64,000 nucleotides of DNA from Synanceia verrucosa (taxonomy: Eukaryota; Chordata; Actinopteri; Perciformes; Synanceiidae). Location of the stretch: the NCBI GenBank assembly GCA_029721515.1, contig CM056550.1, positions 27,659,619 to 27,723,618 on the forward strand. Direction: 5' to 3'. Shown piece by piece: positions 23,428 to 36,002 of the stretch (within the stretch, counting starts at the first letter, position 1; every line of letters starts with the position of its first letter). A program made the translations under genes and the position numbers. Below the pieces are notes generated by a model that was not told where the DNA came from, did no database searches, and saw only the letters and a list, made by a program, of their open reading frames with translations.

Positions 23428-23533
23428 CTTGTAGTGTTGTTGCAGAACTTCTGCTCGCTAAGCGACAAATTGAAAACAGGTGTGCGTTGTTTCATCATCC
23501 AGGCACAGAGTGAGCACTATCAAGATGTTAAAG
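23428..23533 (+). CDS. Candidate internal exon (unrecognised), 106 nt
   Basis: A good acceptor (TGTTTTCTCTGCTTCTCAG) precedes the segment and AAAG|GTACGG follows it. Frame 0 is open throughout for 35 codons, beginning LVVLLQNFCSLSDK and ending AQSEHYQDVK, with one base left over. The donor is weak (GTACGG instead of GTAAGT). I recognise no family or motif. Alternatively, if it follows a non-coding first exon, an ATG near its end (ATG TTA AAG) could be a start codon that leaves the exon in phase 0. A 106-nt open frame is not rare by chance, so this is a lead, not a firm gene call. Confidence 0.25.
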
Positions 23534-25264
23534 GTACGGCTAAATCGTTTTTGATGTAAATCTATTAAAGTTGTTCACATTTAAACAATATATCTGTCTG
23601 CATTTCTGTTTTAGCCACTATATCCTCGCTAGCTTGTAGTACTCCATTATATTAGTCTTTTCTTCCTCATGGATCCCTGCCTTCAGTTATTGCATTGGAC
23701 AACATCCCTTATCTTTTTTTGTATTTAGCACCCACCAACTTTTGTAAAATGATGCTGCAGCAGCACCTTATATGCTGCAGAGAAAAAAGCCTGATAATCA
23801 ATTTGTAAATTCCAGAAAGTTACAAAAATTATAGGTGACACAGACGCTGAAAATAACCTCCACTGCGTTTGGATCATCCATGTGAGTGCTTGAGTGATTT
23901 AGAGAAAGCTTCTGAGCTTGTGCTCGCAACTAAAAAGTTAATCTTCTCCGTGTGTTGGAGGTGTGGGATGCCATCTCTAATTTGTGGTTTTGTTTGTGCG
24001 TTTCGCTTCGAGGAGAGTCGTTGTACATTTTACGCCCATGCATGTACAACTTATGTCTGTTGCGTGAGTGTGGCCTAATTGTCCGTTCAGCACAACGGCG
24101 TGTTTTCATCCTCAGCTGGCTCTAGCCAAGGAGACCCACTGGAACTCTGGTCCACTTGTCCAGAGCACCAAAACAATGCAGAACTGCCGTGCTCCCTCTG
24201 CTGTTAGTCTGGCTGTCCCCTGGGGGTGGGCTGTTTTATGATATGTCTGTGCGCCAAATCTGGTCCCTGCTCTCAATTGCGTCTTTGTCATTTCCTGCAT
24301 GTGGATGTGAGTGCGGCTGAGCTGTGGCTCCATGGATTCCCTGTGTTCAGATACCTTGCATGGCTTTCATCAGGACTAATACGACGCTGCTTGCCTCCCC
24401 CACAACCGCAGCCCCTTCATCCTCCAACTATTGTTTTCCCATCGAATGAAACTTATTTTTTAACCTCTCTCATGAAGCATGAAATACAAGCTTCTATATT
24501 GGCATTGGCAGGTATTTAAACTTTTGATCTGATCCAGGCTGTGCTCATTAAATCGTCAAAATGATGTAACATTTCACTGCCGCTGCCGTGTGCCAGCATG
24601 GCATGTTTTTCCACTTAGGGATTCCAATATTTGTCTTTGTCATAAACACAGGGCATCTGGCTGCCAGTAGTGGGCTCAGCCTTCATTTGGACTTCAAAAT
24701 GTGGCTGAATTCTTCAGAGAGAAGCTGTCTGGCTTCTCATTTAGCAGCTAGCATAGGTATGATAAATGTTACTAATCACCTATTGACCCCGAGAGGTCAA
24801 GCCTTTGCCCTGTCGCCCATCACCCTCCTCCTTCCTGCTGTCTTCTCTCCACCTCCACGCCCTGTGGATAGCCTTTATCTTGCTCAGGCAGTAGTTTTTC
24901 TCCCCAGTACCACTTGTCGACCGACAGATACCCTGCAACACAACTGTGCACTTTACTTGTTTCCAGTCAAGTGTGAGATTCTTTCCCCCTTACAGATTTA
25001 TCTTTCCAGAAATATCTGCTGTTTGGCCTTGTGGTCCCTGAGATACATTTATGTTATGAATGTGATTATATACAGTGAGTCAGAACAGATATGCTTTCCT
25101 CTCCGTGTTCTCAACTTTAGTTTTTGACCTTTGCACTTCTGATATTACAGCCGGTTTTTGGGACCTTCATGGTGAGATAAGTAAATAGAAGAAAGTGTGA
25201 GATTATCAGGGAAATAATCTTGTGGAAGGAATGAATACCAAGGACAGGGGACTATAAATGTGCG

Positions 25265-25287
25265 CACACACACACACACACACACAC
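25265..25287. repeat. (CA)11 microsatellite
   Basis: Directly visible. Confidence 0.95.
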
Positions 25288-26939
25288 TGAATTTCTGTGC
25301 TGGATGGGGTTTCTGTTGAGCTTCTTTTTTCCACCAGCAGTGTAAAGAATCGCTGAGAAGCTTTTGTTCTTTGGAAAATCCACCTGATAATGTCGGGAGC
25401 TGGCACCTTGCCTGAGCTGGTTGGATTTAAAAGACGAAAGAGAATAAGAAAAAAACACACAAAACAGCTCTCTAGTGCCCAGCCCAGTGATACACACTTT
25501 ACACACCCAGCGCTCTGGCCCGGTTTTTCTACAATCCCCCAGTGAAACAACTCCTGTGTTTGCAGCCTTTTTTTAGAAGTGTATGGCAAATGTCATTTTC
25601 ATTGGGGAACCCCCAGAGTGGAAGAGAAGCACAGGTAGGAATAACAATGCTGGCAACACAATAATGGCACCAGCATGATGCCAAGTTTTCTGGGGTCACA
25701 GATAGGCCTTTACTCCAGTCTTTACCCCCCTTTCCCTCTCATGAGACTGATTGAGCCATTTGGTATTGCTAAGCTGCGTGGAGAGTGCTACTTTTATAAA
25801 GAAAGAATACTGCTAAAACAAGGCTTGACAAATCTACTTTCTCCATGTCCCCATATTGAGAGTTTGCGGATTAGACTCTAATTTTAGTGCAACTTATCTC
25901 TTCAGCTGCTTTTAAGAATTAGTTCCAAATAACAAAAAAAGGGTGAAAATGTTGGGTTGGATGGGAGGGTGCTGGGAGTCGGGTATTGTCAGGGAAGCAG
26001 GGCTGTGAAAAAGAGATTGTCTGGTAAAGTGGCAGCGAGGGCCTCTGCGGTTCAAATTTACATACAGATCTCCAGCGAAAGAGCAGCATTTGTGGCGGTT
26101 GGGGAGAGGGCAGAGTTTTTTTTTTCGATCTCTATCGCTCCCACAACACAGCGTCTCAAGTAGCTTCATGAGATTACAAAGCCTGATGAAGTTTTCAAAC
26201 AACCCAGACCATGAAAAATGTAACACAACTTTTCGTTGAGACTTCCATAAACTGGAAGTTTACAGAAACTTTCAAGCCGTTTTGTGAATGAAGATGAATG
26301 TGCGATGAACGGTCTGTTTGTGGCGTGTTTGTTTCAGCGGTCTAGCTTCTCGCTGACTGACTGCAAGTCAGTAGTAAGTTCATCTGGTCTAAAAAAAAAA
26401 TTGCTTTTCTGCACCCGCTCTAATGTCACCAACGCCCTCGTAGTTTAGACCTTTCCATCTTGCATGCGTTTGGCTACTGTGACACGTCATCAATACCAAA
26501 CCGCCATCAATACCCTGCTTGAGACAGTTGCATTTAAAACAATGGAGGACACAGCGTCGGTGTGCATTCAGCACTTCTCAATAGCCGTCAGCTTATTGAT
26601 TCTCCTCCAAGGTCAGCATCAATTCCTCTCTGTCTCTTCTTTTCTATTTGGGACAGTGGAGGTTAAATGCATGTTTAAAAAAAACTTGCTGTTCAACTGA
26701 GTTGGGAGGGGGAGACCCATAAAAAACTCCCACCATGGCGGTTTCCACTCAGATTTGCTTCTCTTGGAGTAGAGCCCTTTCTCGTTGCGGGCAGTGTTTG
26801 GGTGTGATTATGTAATCCATCAGGGTATTACCATAAAGGGGGAGGGGGAGCGGTGTGCCGAGGGGCTGGAAGGTAATAGTGGTGCTACTGATGATCATCA
26901 TCGTCTAGCAACTGCCCAGAGGCAGGAATGTTTTGTGCC

Positions 26940-27480
26940 CCGATGTGTCCGACAGGTGGCTAGGAGACGCTAATTGATTAATGATCAGGGTGATATATGA
27001 GCCCCCGCGGTCAGCCCAAACATAAAGGCTCAGAGCACCGGTGTCACCCTAAATCATTTCCAACCAGGCCAGTAAACCCAAAACAGCTCCCTCATTAGCA
27101 TATGAAAGAGCGATTGGGAGGGGACTGTGGCTTCAGAGCCCTTTGTAGGCCGCCTATTGTCGACATCCTGAAGTCTGAATTAACAGGCCAGCGTTTTATG
27201 CCCAATGAATAATAACAACAAAGATGGTTTTATAAAGGGTCACTCTGCACTAATGAATGATTTGCATCCCCACAATCTGAGCCTTTCATATCGTTTGCAC
27301 TTCCTGCGCTGCCTGTGTACGGCTTTGACAAAATGTTTGAACACATAAAACGAACCAGCGTCTCCTGCGCCGCGTATGAGATGTAAATTTCTGTAATTTT
27401 ACCACAGAGCATAAAATACTGTGATGAAACTCCGAGCTGAATGGATGTGTTTGCACCATAGTCACTGTAATTCCTCAAAT
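26940..27480. other. Possible conserved enhancer-like element with paired homeodomain site
   Basis: The block contains CTAATTGATTAATGATCA at about 26,970-26,987, a TAAT-NN-ATTA palindrome of the kind bound by paired-type homeodomain dimers. It also has AACAAAG (SOX-like) and GTTTTATAAAG words near 27,216-27,238 and CATTAGCATATGAAAG near 27,094. CpGs such as CCCCCGCGG and GCGCCGCGTATG are retained in otherwise CpG-poor DNA. It carries no simple repeat or transposon word over 500 bp. This is the best conserved-element candidate in the first half of the window, but conservation is inferred. Confidence 0.3.
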
Positions 27481-27972
27481 CTAGAGGTGAGTTAATTTAC
27501 ATTGTTTCTTCGCGTGGGTGTTTTTGCGCCGTACATCATGGAGCTGACGTGTTTTCCATTCACGCAGTGTCAGATTCTTCTTGAATGATTGAACATTAGA
27601 AGAATTCGCCTGCCCCCAGATGATCATATTTTTCTCTTTGGTGTTCCATGCAACACTGTCATTGTCAGTGGATTCTCTCTCACTTCCTGTCTCTCTTCCT
27701 CCCTGCCTCTCCCTCTCACTCTCTCCTGTTATTTACCAGTCCACAGGGGGTCTTGCGTGACCCTCTTCATTGTTTTGTTTGGATGACTCTGAAGGACAAT
27801 GGCAGTCTGGAGCCTTGGCCCGGCACTCAGCGTGTGTGAATCTGCATCTTTCCATTGGGAGTGCTGTCCTCCGATGTCAAGAGAGGTTATATGATCTATG
27901 AGTGACTGAAGGGGGTTTCCACCGCTGAGAGTCACAGCCTCAAGGCAATAGGTTTATATTGTGTGAGTGAAC

Positions 27973-27991
27973 GTGTGTGTGTGTGTGTGTG
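27973..27991. repeat. (GT)9 microsatellite
   Basis: Directly visible. Confidence 0.93.
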
Positions 27992-28461
27992 CACATAGAG
28001 CCAGCAGAATTTTATAGAACCAAGCGAGTTAAATCAACACGTTGTGTCTGTTTTAATGTGAGATCATGACTCTCGCTGCAGGGCTGCCATTCCTAAGTAT
28101 ATGATGGCACTACTTGGAGACTGCTGGTTGAACCCACAGTTGTTTTTTTTTGTTTGCTTAAATATTTTTGCAGTGTAGTGCTGCTGCTGTCGCAACGAGT
28201 AAGTGAATGTCAGTGGGCAGACGAATGATTTTACATGAGAGTTAGACCTCAAACTTTTTTAACCATCAGCACTTGAGCAACCCAGAATCCCAGTCCCAGG
28301 TGGCGATACAAGGCCGCACATTGAGGATCGGGTGACTTCTGCTTGGTGAGATTGTGGGTCCCTGAGCAATGGAGGCCTTCTAGGTGAGCTAAAGTGGGCT
28401 CCATTTTAAAAGCAGATGGACTTCTCTGGCAGTGCTCCAGCAGTGAGGGCCCCTTCTTCTC

Positions 28462-28479
28462 GTGTGTGTGTGTGTGTGC
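28462..28479. repeat. (GT)8-9 microsatellite
   Basis: Directly visible. Confidence 0.93.
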
Positions 28480-29836
28480 AATGAGTTGCTTTCAGCCATC
28501 AGCGAGGATAAAGATGTGATTACCCCAGGCTTCTGCTGTCCGTCCTCATCAATGTACATGCTGCATGCCTGCGCGTCCACGCCGACACACATTCCATACG
28601 TGCATGTGCATTAAACTTTTGTCTTCATTTCATCCCACCTGCCTTCAAAATTAGGCTGCTATTGGTCTAGTGGACGAGCGAGGAATACACCATTCAGATC
28701 CACAAACAGGAAGTAAGGACGTGTAAAAAGACAGGAAGTGAAACGAGGAGCCATTGAGGGCACAGGTCAGCTGAATGGCTGATTGTGAGGTTGGAATAGA
28801 TACTGGAACAAGCGGCACAGGGCCAGAGACTTGCACATCAAAGTGTTGCCGGGTGGAGTAACAAGCAGCATCTCATTACCAGCTGCTAGAAGCAGCTGAA
28901 TGCTACATATAGTATTAGTTTGACAAAGCAGTGCACCAGAGCTGGAGGCATGGTCCCAAATCCCATTCAAAGACAAAGCAATTGTAAACAAATGTAGGTG
29001 CATTGCCGTGAATTACCTATAATTGATTGAATTGAAATGAACTGCAATAAAAATGACCAGGATGTTTTTAAAGTCCAGAAACTTAAGCCTGTTGAAGAGC
29101 AATTGAGTCACTGTGTAGTTTTCTAACCCACACTGATTCATTTTAGGCACACTATAATTAACAGCCAGTGTAAACAGAAGCACAGCAATGTTCAATCACT
29201 GCTTTGACTTTATCAAAGAGATGTTAATTGAAATCTACGGTACCTTTTTGAGGCTGTCAGCCCAAGCCCAAGATAATGTTTGTTTCAGGGCTACTACATG
29301 TACAAAGTTCAAGTGTCCACACCCTCTTGTGGTATTAGACAGTACAAATATGACATGATATGTCTGTAATGTATAGGTCTGTAATTAAAGATAATTTTAG
29401 GATCAGCATCGGCACCATGTGGCAGTGATGTTGACTGCATCGCTTCAGTCTGGTCAGCCACCCTCTGACTGTCAAAGAGGCCAAATATGCCGGACGGTGA
29501 GCTTATAGTCAATGCATGTGAGCATTAGTGGATAATAGTTGCATTCATGTAGGGAGGTGTCTCGTGTGAATGTGTAGATGTGATTCCTCATTAACATTGA
29601 ATTGAGGTTTGCACAGTAGCCAGTTGGTGTTGTGTGATGTGCAAATGAAAGCAGTCTTTGTTTTCAAGATAAATGCATTATGTTGGAGTGTTATATTTAT
29701 CCCTGGTATACTGTAGCTGTTTGACTGTCCTCAGGAGCTTGTGATAACAAGTTGCTTTGAAATTAATTTGCTGCTCGTAAAATGGCATCATGGACCCTTC
29801 AGCCTGGAAGGAGGGGATTTTTTGTTGCGGTATCAT

Positions 29837-29986
29837 GACCCTTCTCAAGAGCATGTGTTATTATAACTATCAGAAAACATCTGTCCTTGTTTAACTTGCT
29901 GCTTTCTTTGTTAAACAAGGACAGACGTTTTCTGATAGTTATAATAATGGTTGCTCTTTAGAAGGGTCAGCTTGCTGCTTTCTTTG
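29837..29986. repeat. 58-bp-arm foldback with duplicated loop
   Basis: Left arm 29,837-29,894 (starting GACCCTTCT) and right arm 29,911-29,968 (ending AGAAGGGTC) are reverse complements at about 52 of 58 positions. The loop, CTTGCTGCTTTCTTTG (29,895-29,910), recurs exactly at 29,971-29,986, two bases beyond the right arm, and both copies are followed by TTAA. The order is therefore arm, loop, inverted arm, loop again. Possible origins are a template-switching event during replication repair or a small foldback element. The low divergence between arms suggests it is fairly young. No coding capacity. Confidence 0.9.
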
Positions 29987-30479
29987 TTAATTAAACATAT
30001 AGAAATATTCGTATGGCAAGTGCCTAGTGAAGTGAAATAAAACCAAACAGACCACAGTTTTAAAGGTCATTGGTTTCTCTTGAACACACTTTTGGAAAAC
30101 CTTGGCCTGGACCACAGCTCTATATTTTATGGGACCTGGAGGGATCCTGTAGTCCGGATATGCTAAAAAGAGACCTCTGGGTCTCTTGTTTTCTCCTCAA
30201 AAGAGAAAGACAGGGTCAATGCACTGATTTTGAGTGCTTCTGACACAAGACAATTTTCTATTCATAAATTATTGATTGTGACAATTCAGCTTTGGCTTTT
30301 TTGTTGAATCCATGAAATCCAACAAAGTGCCCTTTAACATTTGCAAACCACCGTCCTGTAATTTTCATGCAGTTGTTTTTGGTTAAAAACAATCCTGTGA
30401 AATCACTCTGCATGCTTTCTGCCACACAAAGGTATTGTTTATCAGATAACTCAAGTGCCATGTGACTCTTTCAATTTAG

Positions 30480-30800
30480 ACCCGCAACCAGATGTATCGG
30501 TCAACGTTTACATCTGCAGAGACGAAGTGGCACTGTTCACACACTCGCTCCAAACCAGCGTCTCTGGATACATGTCTGCGGTAGCCATTCATCTGTCCAG
30601 CGTACAGTAGGCCTGGCTGTCTTCCCGTGAAGAGATGACATGCCACTTTAGATTTGTCTCCATCTTGGCAATGAAAGCGCCTCTATGTCCCTATTTATGA
30701 ATCAGGCTAAGGGGATTTCGAAGCCGCCACCTGATTCACATTGCTGTAATTGAGTTGAGGCCATACGCTCTTCTGTGGCCTCTCTCTTCGAGGCCCCAGG
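30480..30800. other. Possible conserved non-coding element
   Basis: This repeat-free block has retained CpGs and an even composition; CTATTTATGAATCAGGC and CTGTAATTGAGTTG lie near its centre. No frame is open through it. It is flagged on appearance only. Confidence 0.22.
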
Positions 30801-32539
30801 TAATTCTCACACCACAAAAGCACTGTTTTACTCCACTTTTCACATGATGTCTGGGGCTCAAATGTACCTAGTGAGAAAGCGCAATCTGTTAGAAAAGGGT
30901 GGGGAGATTACAGGCAGTACGAGGGTGAAGTAAAGAAGGAAAAAGAGTGTAAGAGTTCTCATGTAGTGAAGCAGGTCTGTGCCAGAGAGGCTAGGGAGTC
31001 GGTGAGGCTGCAGCACGTGGATAAGGACCACAAAGCTCTTGGTTTCAAATATCGTTCCCTCTCTCTTTCTTCCTCTCTCTTCAGAGCTTAGGAGCTGCAA
31101 TCGATTCAAGGGGAGATTTCCTTGGCCAAGGACAGGGAGATTGACGTTTTTGGGGTAAGCCCGAATTTGTCGCTCCTGTCAACTCTGGGTAATTGGACTT
31201 CTGCACACTCCACACTCTGTGGGTACCAAATGCCTCTTGCTCTCGTCTGTGTTTTCACCATGTGGTAACTGCCATCGCTAAGGTCTCTGCTCATGGTCAG
31301 CCGAAGTATTTTCAAAGCCGTAGAATCATTTTCAAACGCACACATAGTCACACAGACACACGCTTCTTGTCTTGTGGCCTGCATGCTACCGGTGATAGGA
31401 TCAAGTCTGATCCTGGGTCTGTTGCATCAACCCAGTTGGAGCTGGCAGCAGCGAGATTTGCTTTATCATGTTGAAGCGACAAAGTAATAAAATAATAAAC
31501 TAATAAAAACAACCATTCATCATGAGGAATGGCGTGAAGAACTTGGACCATCACTCTGTGAATATGGACTGATTTATTGGAAATTTTGTCTTCTCTGCAT
31601 CTGCTGCAGAACTTTCTGGCAGCAGGGAAGAACAGTAATGTACTGTTTATTTTATTCTGGCATGTCCCTTTTATTTTGTTTCTAGAATCTTGCCACATTA
31701 ATGACAGAGAGGAGGGGAGATGAAAAGGTTGGTCAGTTCCTCTCAACTACTCTATCATAGCATCAGGTCCTCTGGACTGTGGCTTAGTTTGTCTTGTCTT
31801 GTCCTACTTAGATTTCTCCTGCCCGTGCAAACTTGTGTTTTCCTTTCCTGTCATGTCTTGTCCTGTCTTATTCTATCCTGTCCTCTTCCTCTCCCCATGG
31901 CAACCTCCAAGCAAAAGCAAATAGAGTGGTATGTGTACAAAGATGCCAGCCAATACCCAGAAGATTTCAGACTCCTTCTGCAAATCGCCTCCTTCATTGG
32001 ATGCCCACGCCAGAGAGGGTGTGCATACTGTTTTTGCGCACAAACACACATTCACACCCACAGAGGACATCCATGTGCTGTAACTAGGGATGACAAGTGG
32101 TCTGGCAGACACTGCTCCATTAGCACTTTGGACTACGACTGGCATGTTGGTCTCTGAGAGCTCAGAGTTCCTTGAGCTTCTTTTGAATATCCTCACCCTT
32201 TGATTTGTTTTATCGGGGAAAGTTATCCCACCATGTTGTATGTTTAAAATCTGCAAAAACAGCCAGTGAAAACATGCAGGAGGCAAAGTAGGTCAGTTTT
32301 TGATTCACTTTGGCTCTCCGTGAAGTTGTTTAGAGGGCTTTAAGCCGCCATTTGTTCACAATGGAACATCGCTGTTCTTGGAAATCATTTCATTATTCCA
32401 TTAGCTGCTTCATTTATTCATCGCTGTGTTATTTTGTGAGTCGACAGAAGGTACGTGCAGTACTTGCATACAGTCATTTTCCAGTTTCTCTCTCTCTCCC
32501 TCTGAGTTAGCAGGTTTGGGGTTTTCATCTCCACGTGAA

Positions 32540-32710
32540 GCAGTATTTAACCCCCCCTTCTCCGCCATAATTTAGATCCAGTCTCATTCGTGGGTTGGGA
32601 AGCGGCCCCGGCAGTTGATGTGGAACACATGCCTTTAATGATTCACACTCTGTGTGCGGTAGGTCAGCGGTGGCTGCCGAGCCGCTGCCTCTCCCTCCGT
32701 CTAGAGTGGG
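32540..32710. other. Possible conserved non-coding element
   Basis: CpG-retaining block with CCGCCATAATTTAGATCC, GAAGCGGCCCCGG and GCCTTTAATGATTCAC words and no repeats. The TAAT cores fit homeodomain binding. Conservation is untested. Confidence 0.22.
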
Positions 32711-33665
32711 ACTCCTATGTTTTTCTTTTTTCAGTGTTGTTTTTTTTTTTTTCGCACATGGAAACTTCAGGGAAGTTAAAATGTGTTGTTCATGCACAGT
32801 TGTTCCCATGTAATAGCATTTCTTATCCTTCCCCCAAAGCTGGACAGAGTTGAATAATCAGCGCTAGACATCTTTGTTGTTTAGCCAGACTCTGTCTTTT
32901 TTTCTTTTTTTGTCTTGCCACCGTGCTGCAGCAGCCTATGTACTCTTTCTTTAAAGTTCCCCTGTGTTAGATTAATGTCATTTTAGATTTCTTTAAAACT
33001 CTGATGGGTCCCTGGCTTTTTTTTTTGTACTTTCATTGCAATAAATGTGAGTAAAGTGGCGCAATTGTGTTGCCTTCTCATTAACCAACTTTGTCAGATT
33101 TACCCCCAAATTTGAGTTATGGTTGACTAAACCATTTCAAGCTCAGTTGGTTTTTGTGCTGCTGAGCTCATTTTTTAAGGCATTTGAATCTGGAATCGCA
33201 GGATATTGTGTGCCATCTTAACTTCCTCACCGTCAGCAGAATAGCAGAAGTGTGCTGCAAGTTCTGACGCTCAATTGATTCCAGTTTTTGCTCGTGCGTG
33301 TGCCCTCCACCCACGTTGGAAAAAATGGAGAAGTTTGACAGCATGGATCAGTAGCTCTCCCCTGCGCACTCATCCAGTCGCCCATCGGTTTACCTGTTAG
33401 CTGTGTGTAAATGGATGCTCAGTCTTAGAACAGTGAAACGTGCCAGCACGTGACGGGCCAACATGAATGGCTTCCTGTTTTTTTTGCTTTCACGCCATTC
33501 CTCCGAAATCCCAGACTACATCTTTCCATCCACGTTTCCATCTTTTGTTCGTCCTCTTTTCTCTCTCTATCTCTTCCGCTGTCTCGCCATCCTGGGTCTC
33601 ACGCCCCTTTGCGTGGCCTTGTCTGACCTCTCCTTCCTCACACATACGCACATTGCTGCTCTTCT

Positions 33666-33700
33666 ACACACACACGCACACACACACACACACACACACA
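33666..33700. repeat. CA microsatellite with one CG interruption
   Basis: About 35 bp of CA repeats interrupted once by CACGCA. Confidence 0.95.
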
Positions 33701-34277
33701 GGACATTGCACATGCCTGGTATGTCCTTGACATAACTGTAAGTGAGCGGCTCTTTCCTTTTGGTAAACTTGCGGGTGGCCACAGCACTCAAGATAGAGAG
33801 CACACTTGCTGACCTTGCTTGGCAGAAAGACTGCTCATATGCAGAGACGCTGCGTTAATGTGCAAAATGGATGTTTCACTGGCAGTAATGCATTGTGTGT
33901 TTGTCATGATCCGAGGAAATGTTTGTTTGTGTGTTTGCTCTTTTGCATTAACCAGAGATTTAGCTTTAATTTGGCTTTTTTCCCCCCACAAGTGCTTTCC
34001 TTAATGCCCAGGAGTTTACCAATCCTATTTACTATGTTTTTATCTGGTGGTGCTCAGCTTTTACAATACCCATAATCCACAGCATAGCAAAGTGCCACTC
34101 GTAAAGCATTGCTGTAATGAAACTATGCCTTTGTGTTGTTTTATGTGTTCTGAGTAAATTGGTGTTAATCTGTTTTGGGTGTCATAAATTAAGCTTTCTT
34201 TTAGAATTTGTTTTATAAAGTTTGTTTCTCTCAAAGCTGGTTACAACGGAGGGAGCGCTTGAAGTATGGAGGTGTAT

Positions 34278-34327
34278 GAGTGTATGTGTGTGTGTGTTTG
34301 TGTGTGTGTATGTGTATGTGTGTGTGC
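34278..34327. repeat. Imperfect GT microsatellite
   Basis: GTGT runs interrupted by TATGT and TTTGT. Confidence 0.9.
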
Positions 34328-36002
34328 TGAAATTGATGAAGAGACCTCCCTGGATTTAAGTGTTGCTACAAAGCACCACCCGATACTGTATGCAGAACAA
34401 CCCCAGCCACTCTAGGCGAGAGGGCGTAGCTAACAGCACTGAGTAGTCTGCAGTTCCTCTTTGGGGCGCCTTCTGACAGGAACTTGGCAGCAAGGAAACA
34501 TAAACAAATTCCCTGTGGTGGGCTGGCAGGCTGGGCGGCGCAGCTCCCCTCCCGTTACCATACATGCACAGCGCAGCGCTGCTCGGCTCGGGCTAGCCCG
34601 CTCAGCTCGGCATCAGCAAGCTGTGAGAAATAGATCTTAAAGAGACAGGTGCTGCCTGCGCTCCTTAAAGAGACACATGCTCGCTCTGCATCTGCAGCCT
34701 GTTCTCCTTGTAGCAATGGCTTTCTACTGTATTGTTTCACACTGACAGCGATGTGCGTTACTATTGGCGCACTGACCTCTTGGAGGTTTCCAACGACACC
34801 ATTCAAACGCTGCCTGGGGAGGGAAACTGCTGCCAAGGGGTCCCAAAATGGTTGTTTGTGCTGAGGAAGCAAAAAGCTGTAGCGATGATGATGTAACGGC
34901 CGAGGCTGGAAGAGTTAGCGGGTGTGGTGGTGGGCCCGACAGTCATAACATACACAGTATTCCCACAACCAAACATATTTGTTTATACATACGTGTGCAG
35001 AAAGAGACTCACATGCCTGCAGTTTCCTCTCTCTGCCTCTTGCTCTCTCCCTCTTCAAACACAGTGGTATATTGTGCAGCCTGACCTGGTCGCTGTCCAA
35101 CAGCAAAGAGAACCCAGATTGCTGAAACAGAGGGGCTACTGCTAACAGGCCGGCCAGGCTGTAGTTGTTATAGCTTGCTATGGCCTTCCAAACCAATGGG
35201 GACTGCTAACCGAGCCCAGAAACTGAGTGTGCACGCTACGTGTGTGCGTGAGTGCGCGCACATGCACAGTCTTTTTGATCAGCCACAGAAGGGTTTTTTG
35301 GACAGCACATGGAGGAGCCGACATGGCACCTCCGTGCAATTTCATAAGCACTGGTAAAAGCATTTGCCTGACTTTTAATAGTCCTTCGTCTCCACAACAT
35401 CATCCAAACGCACTATTTTCAACCGTCCTTTATTGGCGGCTCTCTTGGAGATGGTCCGCAGAAAGGAGGGCGATGGCGAGCAGGAGAAGGCGGAGACCCT
35501 TCTCCTCTCCTTCAATTTCTACTCGGAGTATTAAATGTGGTGAATAGCAAAAACTTTTTTCACTTTTTTTCCTGGAATGGTGATGGATGCAAGAGTCAAC
35601 TCACTGTCTGCCTCATCGGTTTCACTCGTCTGCCTGACTGGCTCATCTGTCTACTTTCACGTGATTAGCACTTGTATGAGCGTGGGTATTTGTGGTATTT
35701 TTTTATTTTTACCATAGCGTTTTAAGTTAAAAAGTAACAAAACATGCCTTTTAACCCTTTTAGTCATTTAGTCACAGCATGTGCATCCATTTAACAATAT
35801 ACGCACAAGGATATCCAAATATCTTGTCTTCCCTTCCACTACAGAAGCTAAAAACACTCAAACTTGTGTGAGTCTGGGGCATTAATGGTGTTGTTTTCAT
35901 ATATTTTTACTGAGAAAAAAAAGGTGGGATAATAACAGTCAGAGATGTCATTCACATTTTCCTACAGAATGGAATACTGTATAGAATACAATATAGAATA
36001 TT

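Larger units (their letters stand above)
23534..29836. other. Gene-free stretch
   Basis: It holds the longest open frame in the window (24,588-25,127 on +, 179 codons). The residue composition and lack of any recognisable motif suggest chance. Microsatellites lie at 25,265-25,287, 27,973-27,991 and 28,462-28,479. The region 26,940-27,480 is a strong-looking regulatory candidate and is listed separately. A 21-nt acceptor-donor pair near 25,151-25,171 was noted and not called. Confidence 0.5.
29991..36002. other. Gene-free stretch
   Basis: No gene is recognised. It contains a CA microsatellite at 33,666-33,700, an impure GT tract at 34,278-34,327, and a TGTCT/TGTCC-rich pyrimidine patch at about 31,795-31,885. 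The blocks 30,480-30,800 and 32,540-32,710 have a conserved-element look. Frames of 130-145 codons near 31.3-32.3 kb overlap on both strands and show no domain, so they are taken as chance. Confidence 0.5.

Noticed and set aside
24588..25127. Longest open frame, 179 codons on +
   Set aside because: No recognisable domain, hydrophobic and cysteine-rich by composition, no strong upstream start context and no splice support. A frame of this length is expected by chance in 64 kb read in six frames.
25151..25171. 21-nt microexon candidate (GATATTACAG ... GTGAGA)
   Set aside because: Good borders but too short to judge and unlinked to any other exon candidate.
31348..32286. Overlapping frames of 130-145 codons on both strands
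   Set aside because: Mutual overlap on opposite strands and low-complexity pyrimidine content point to chance.
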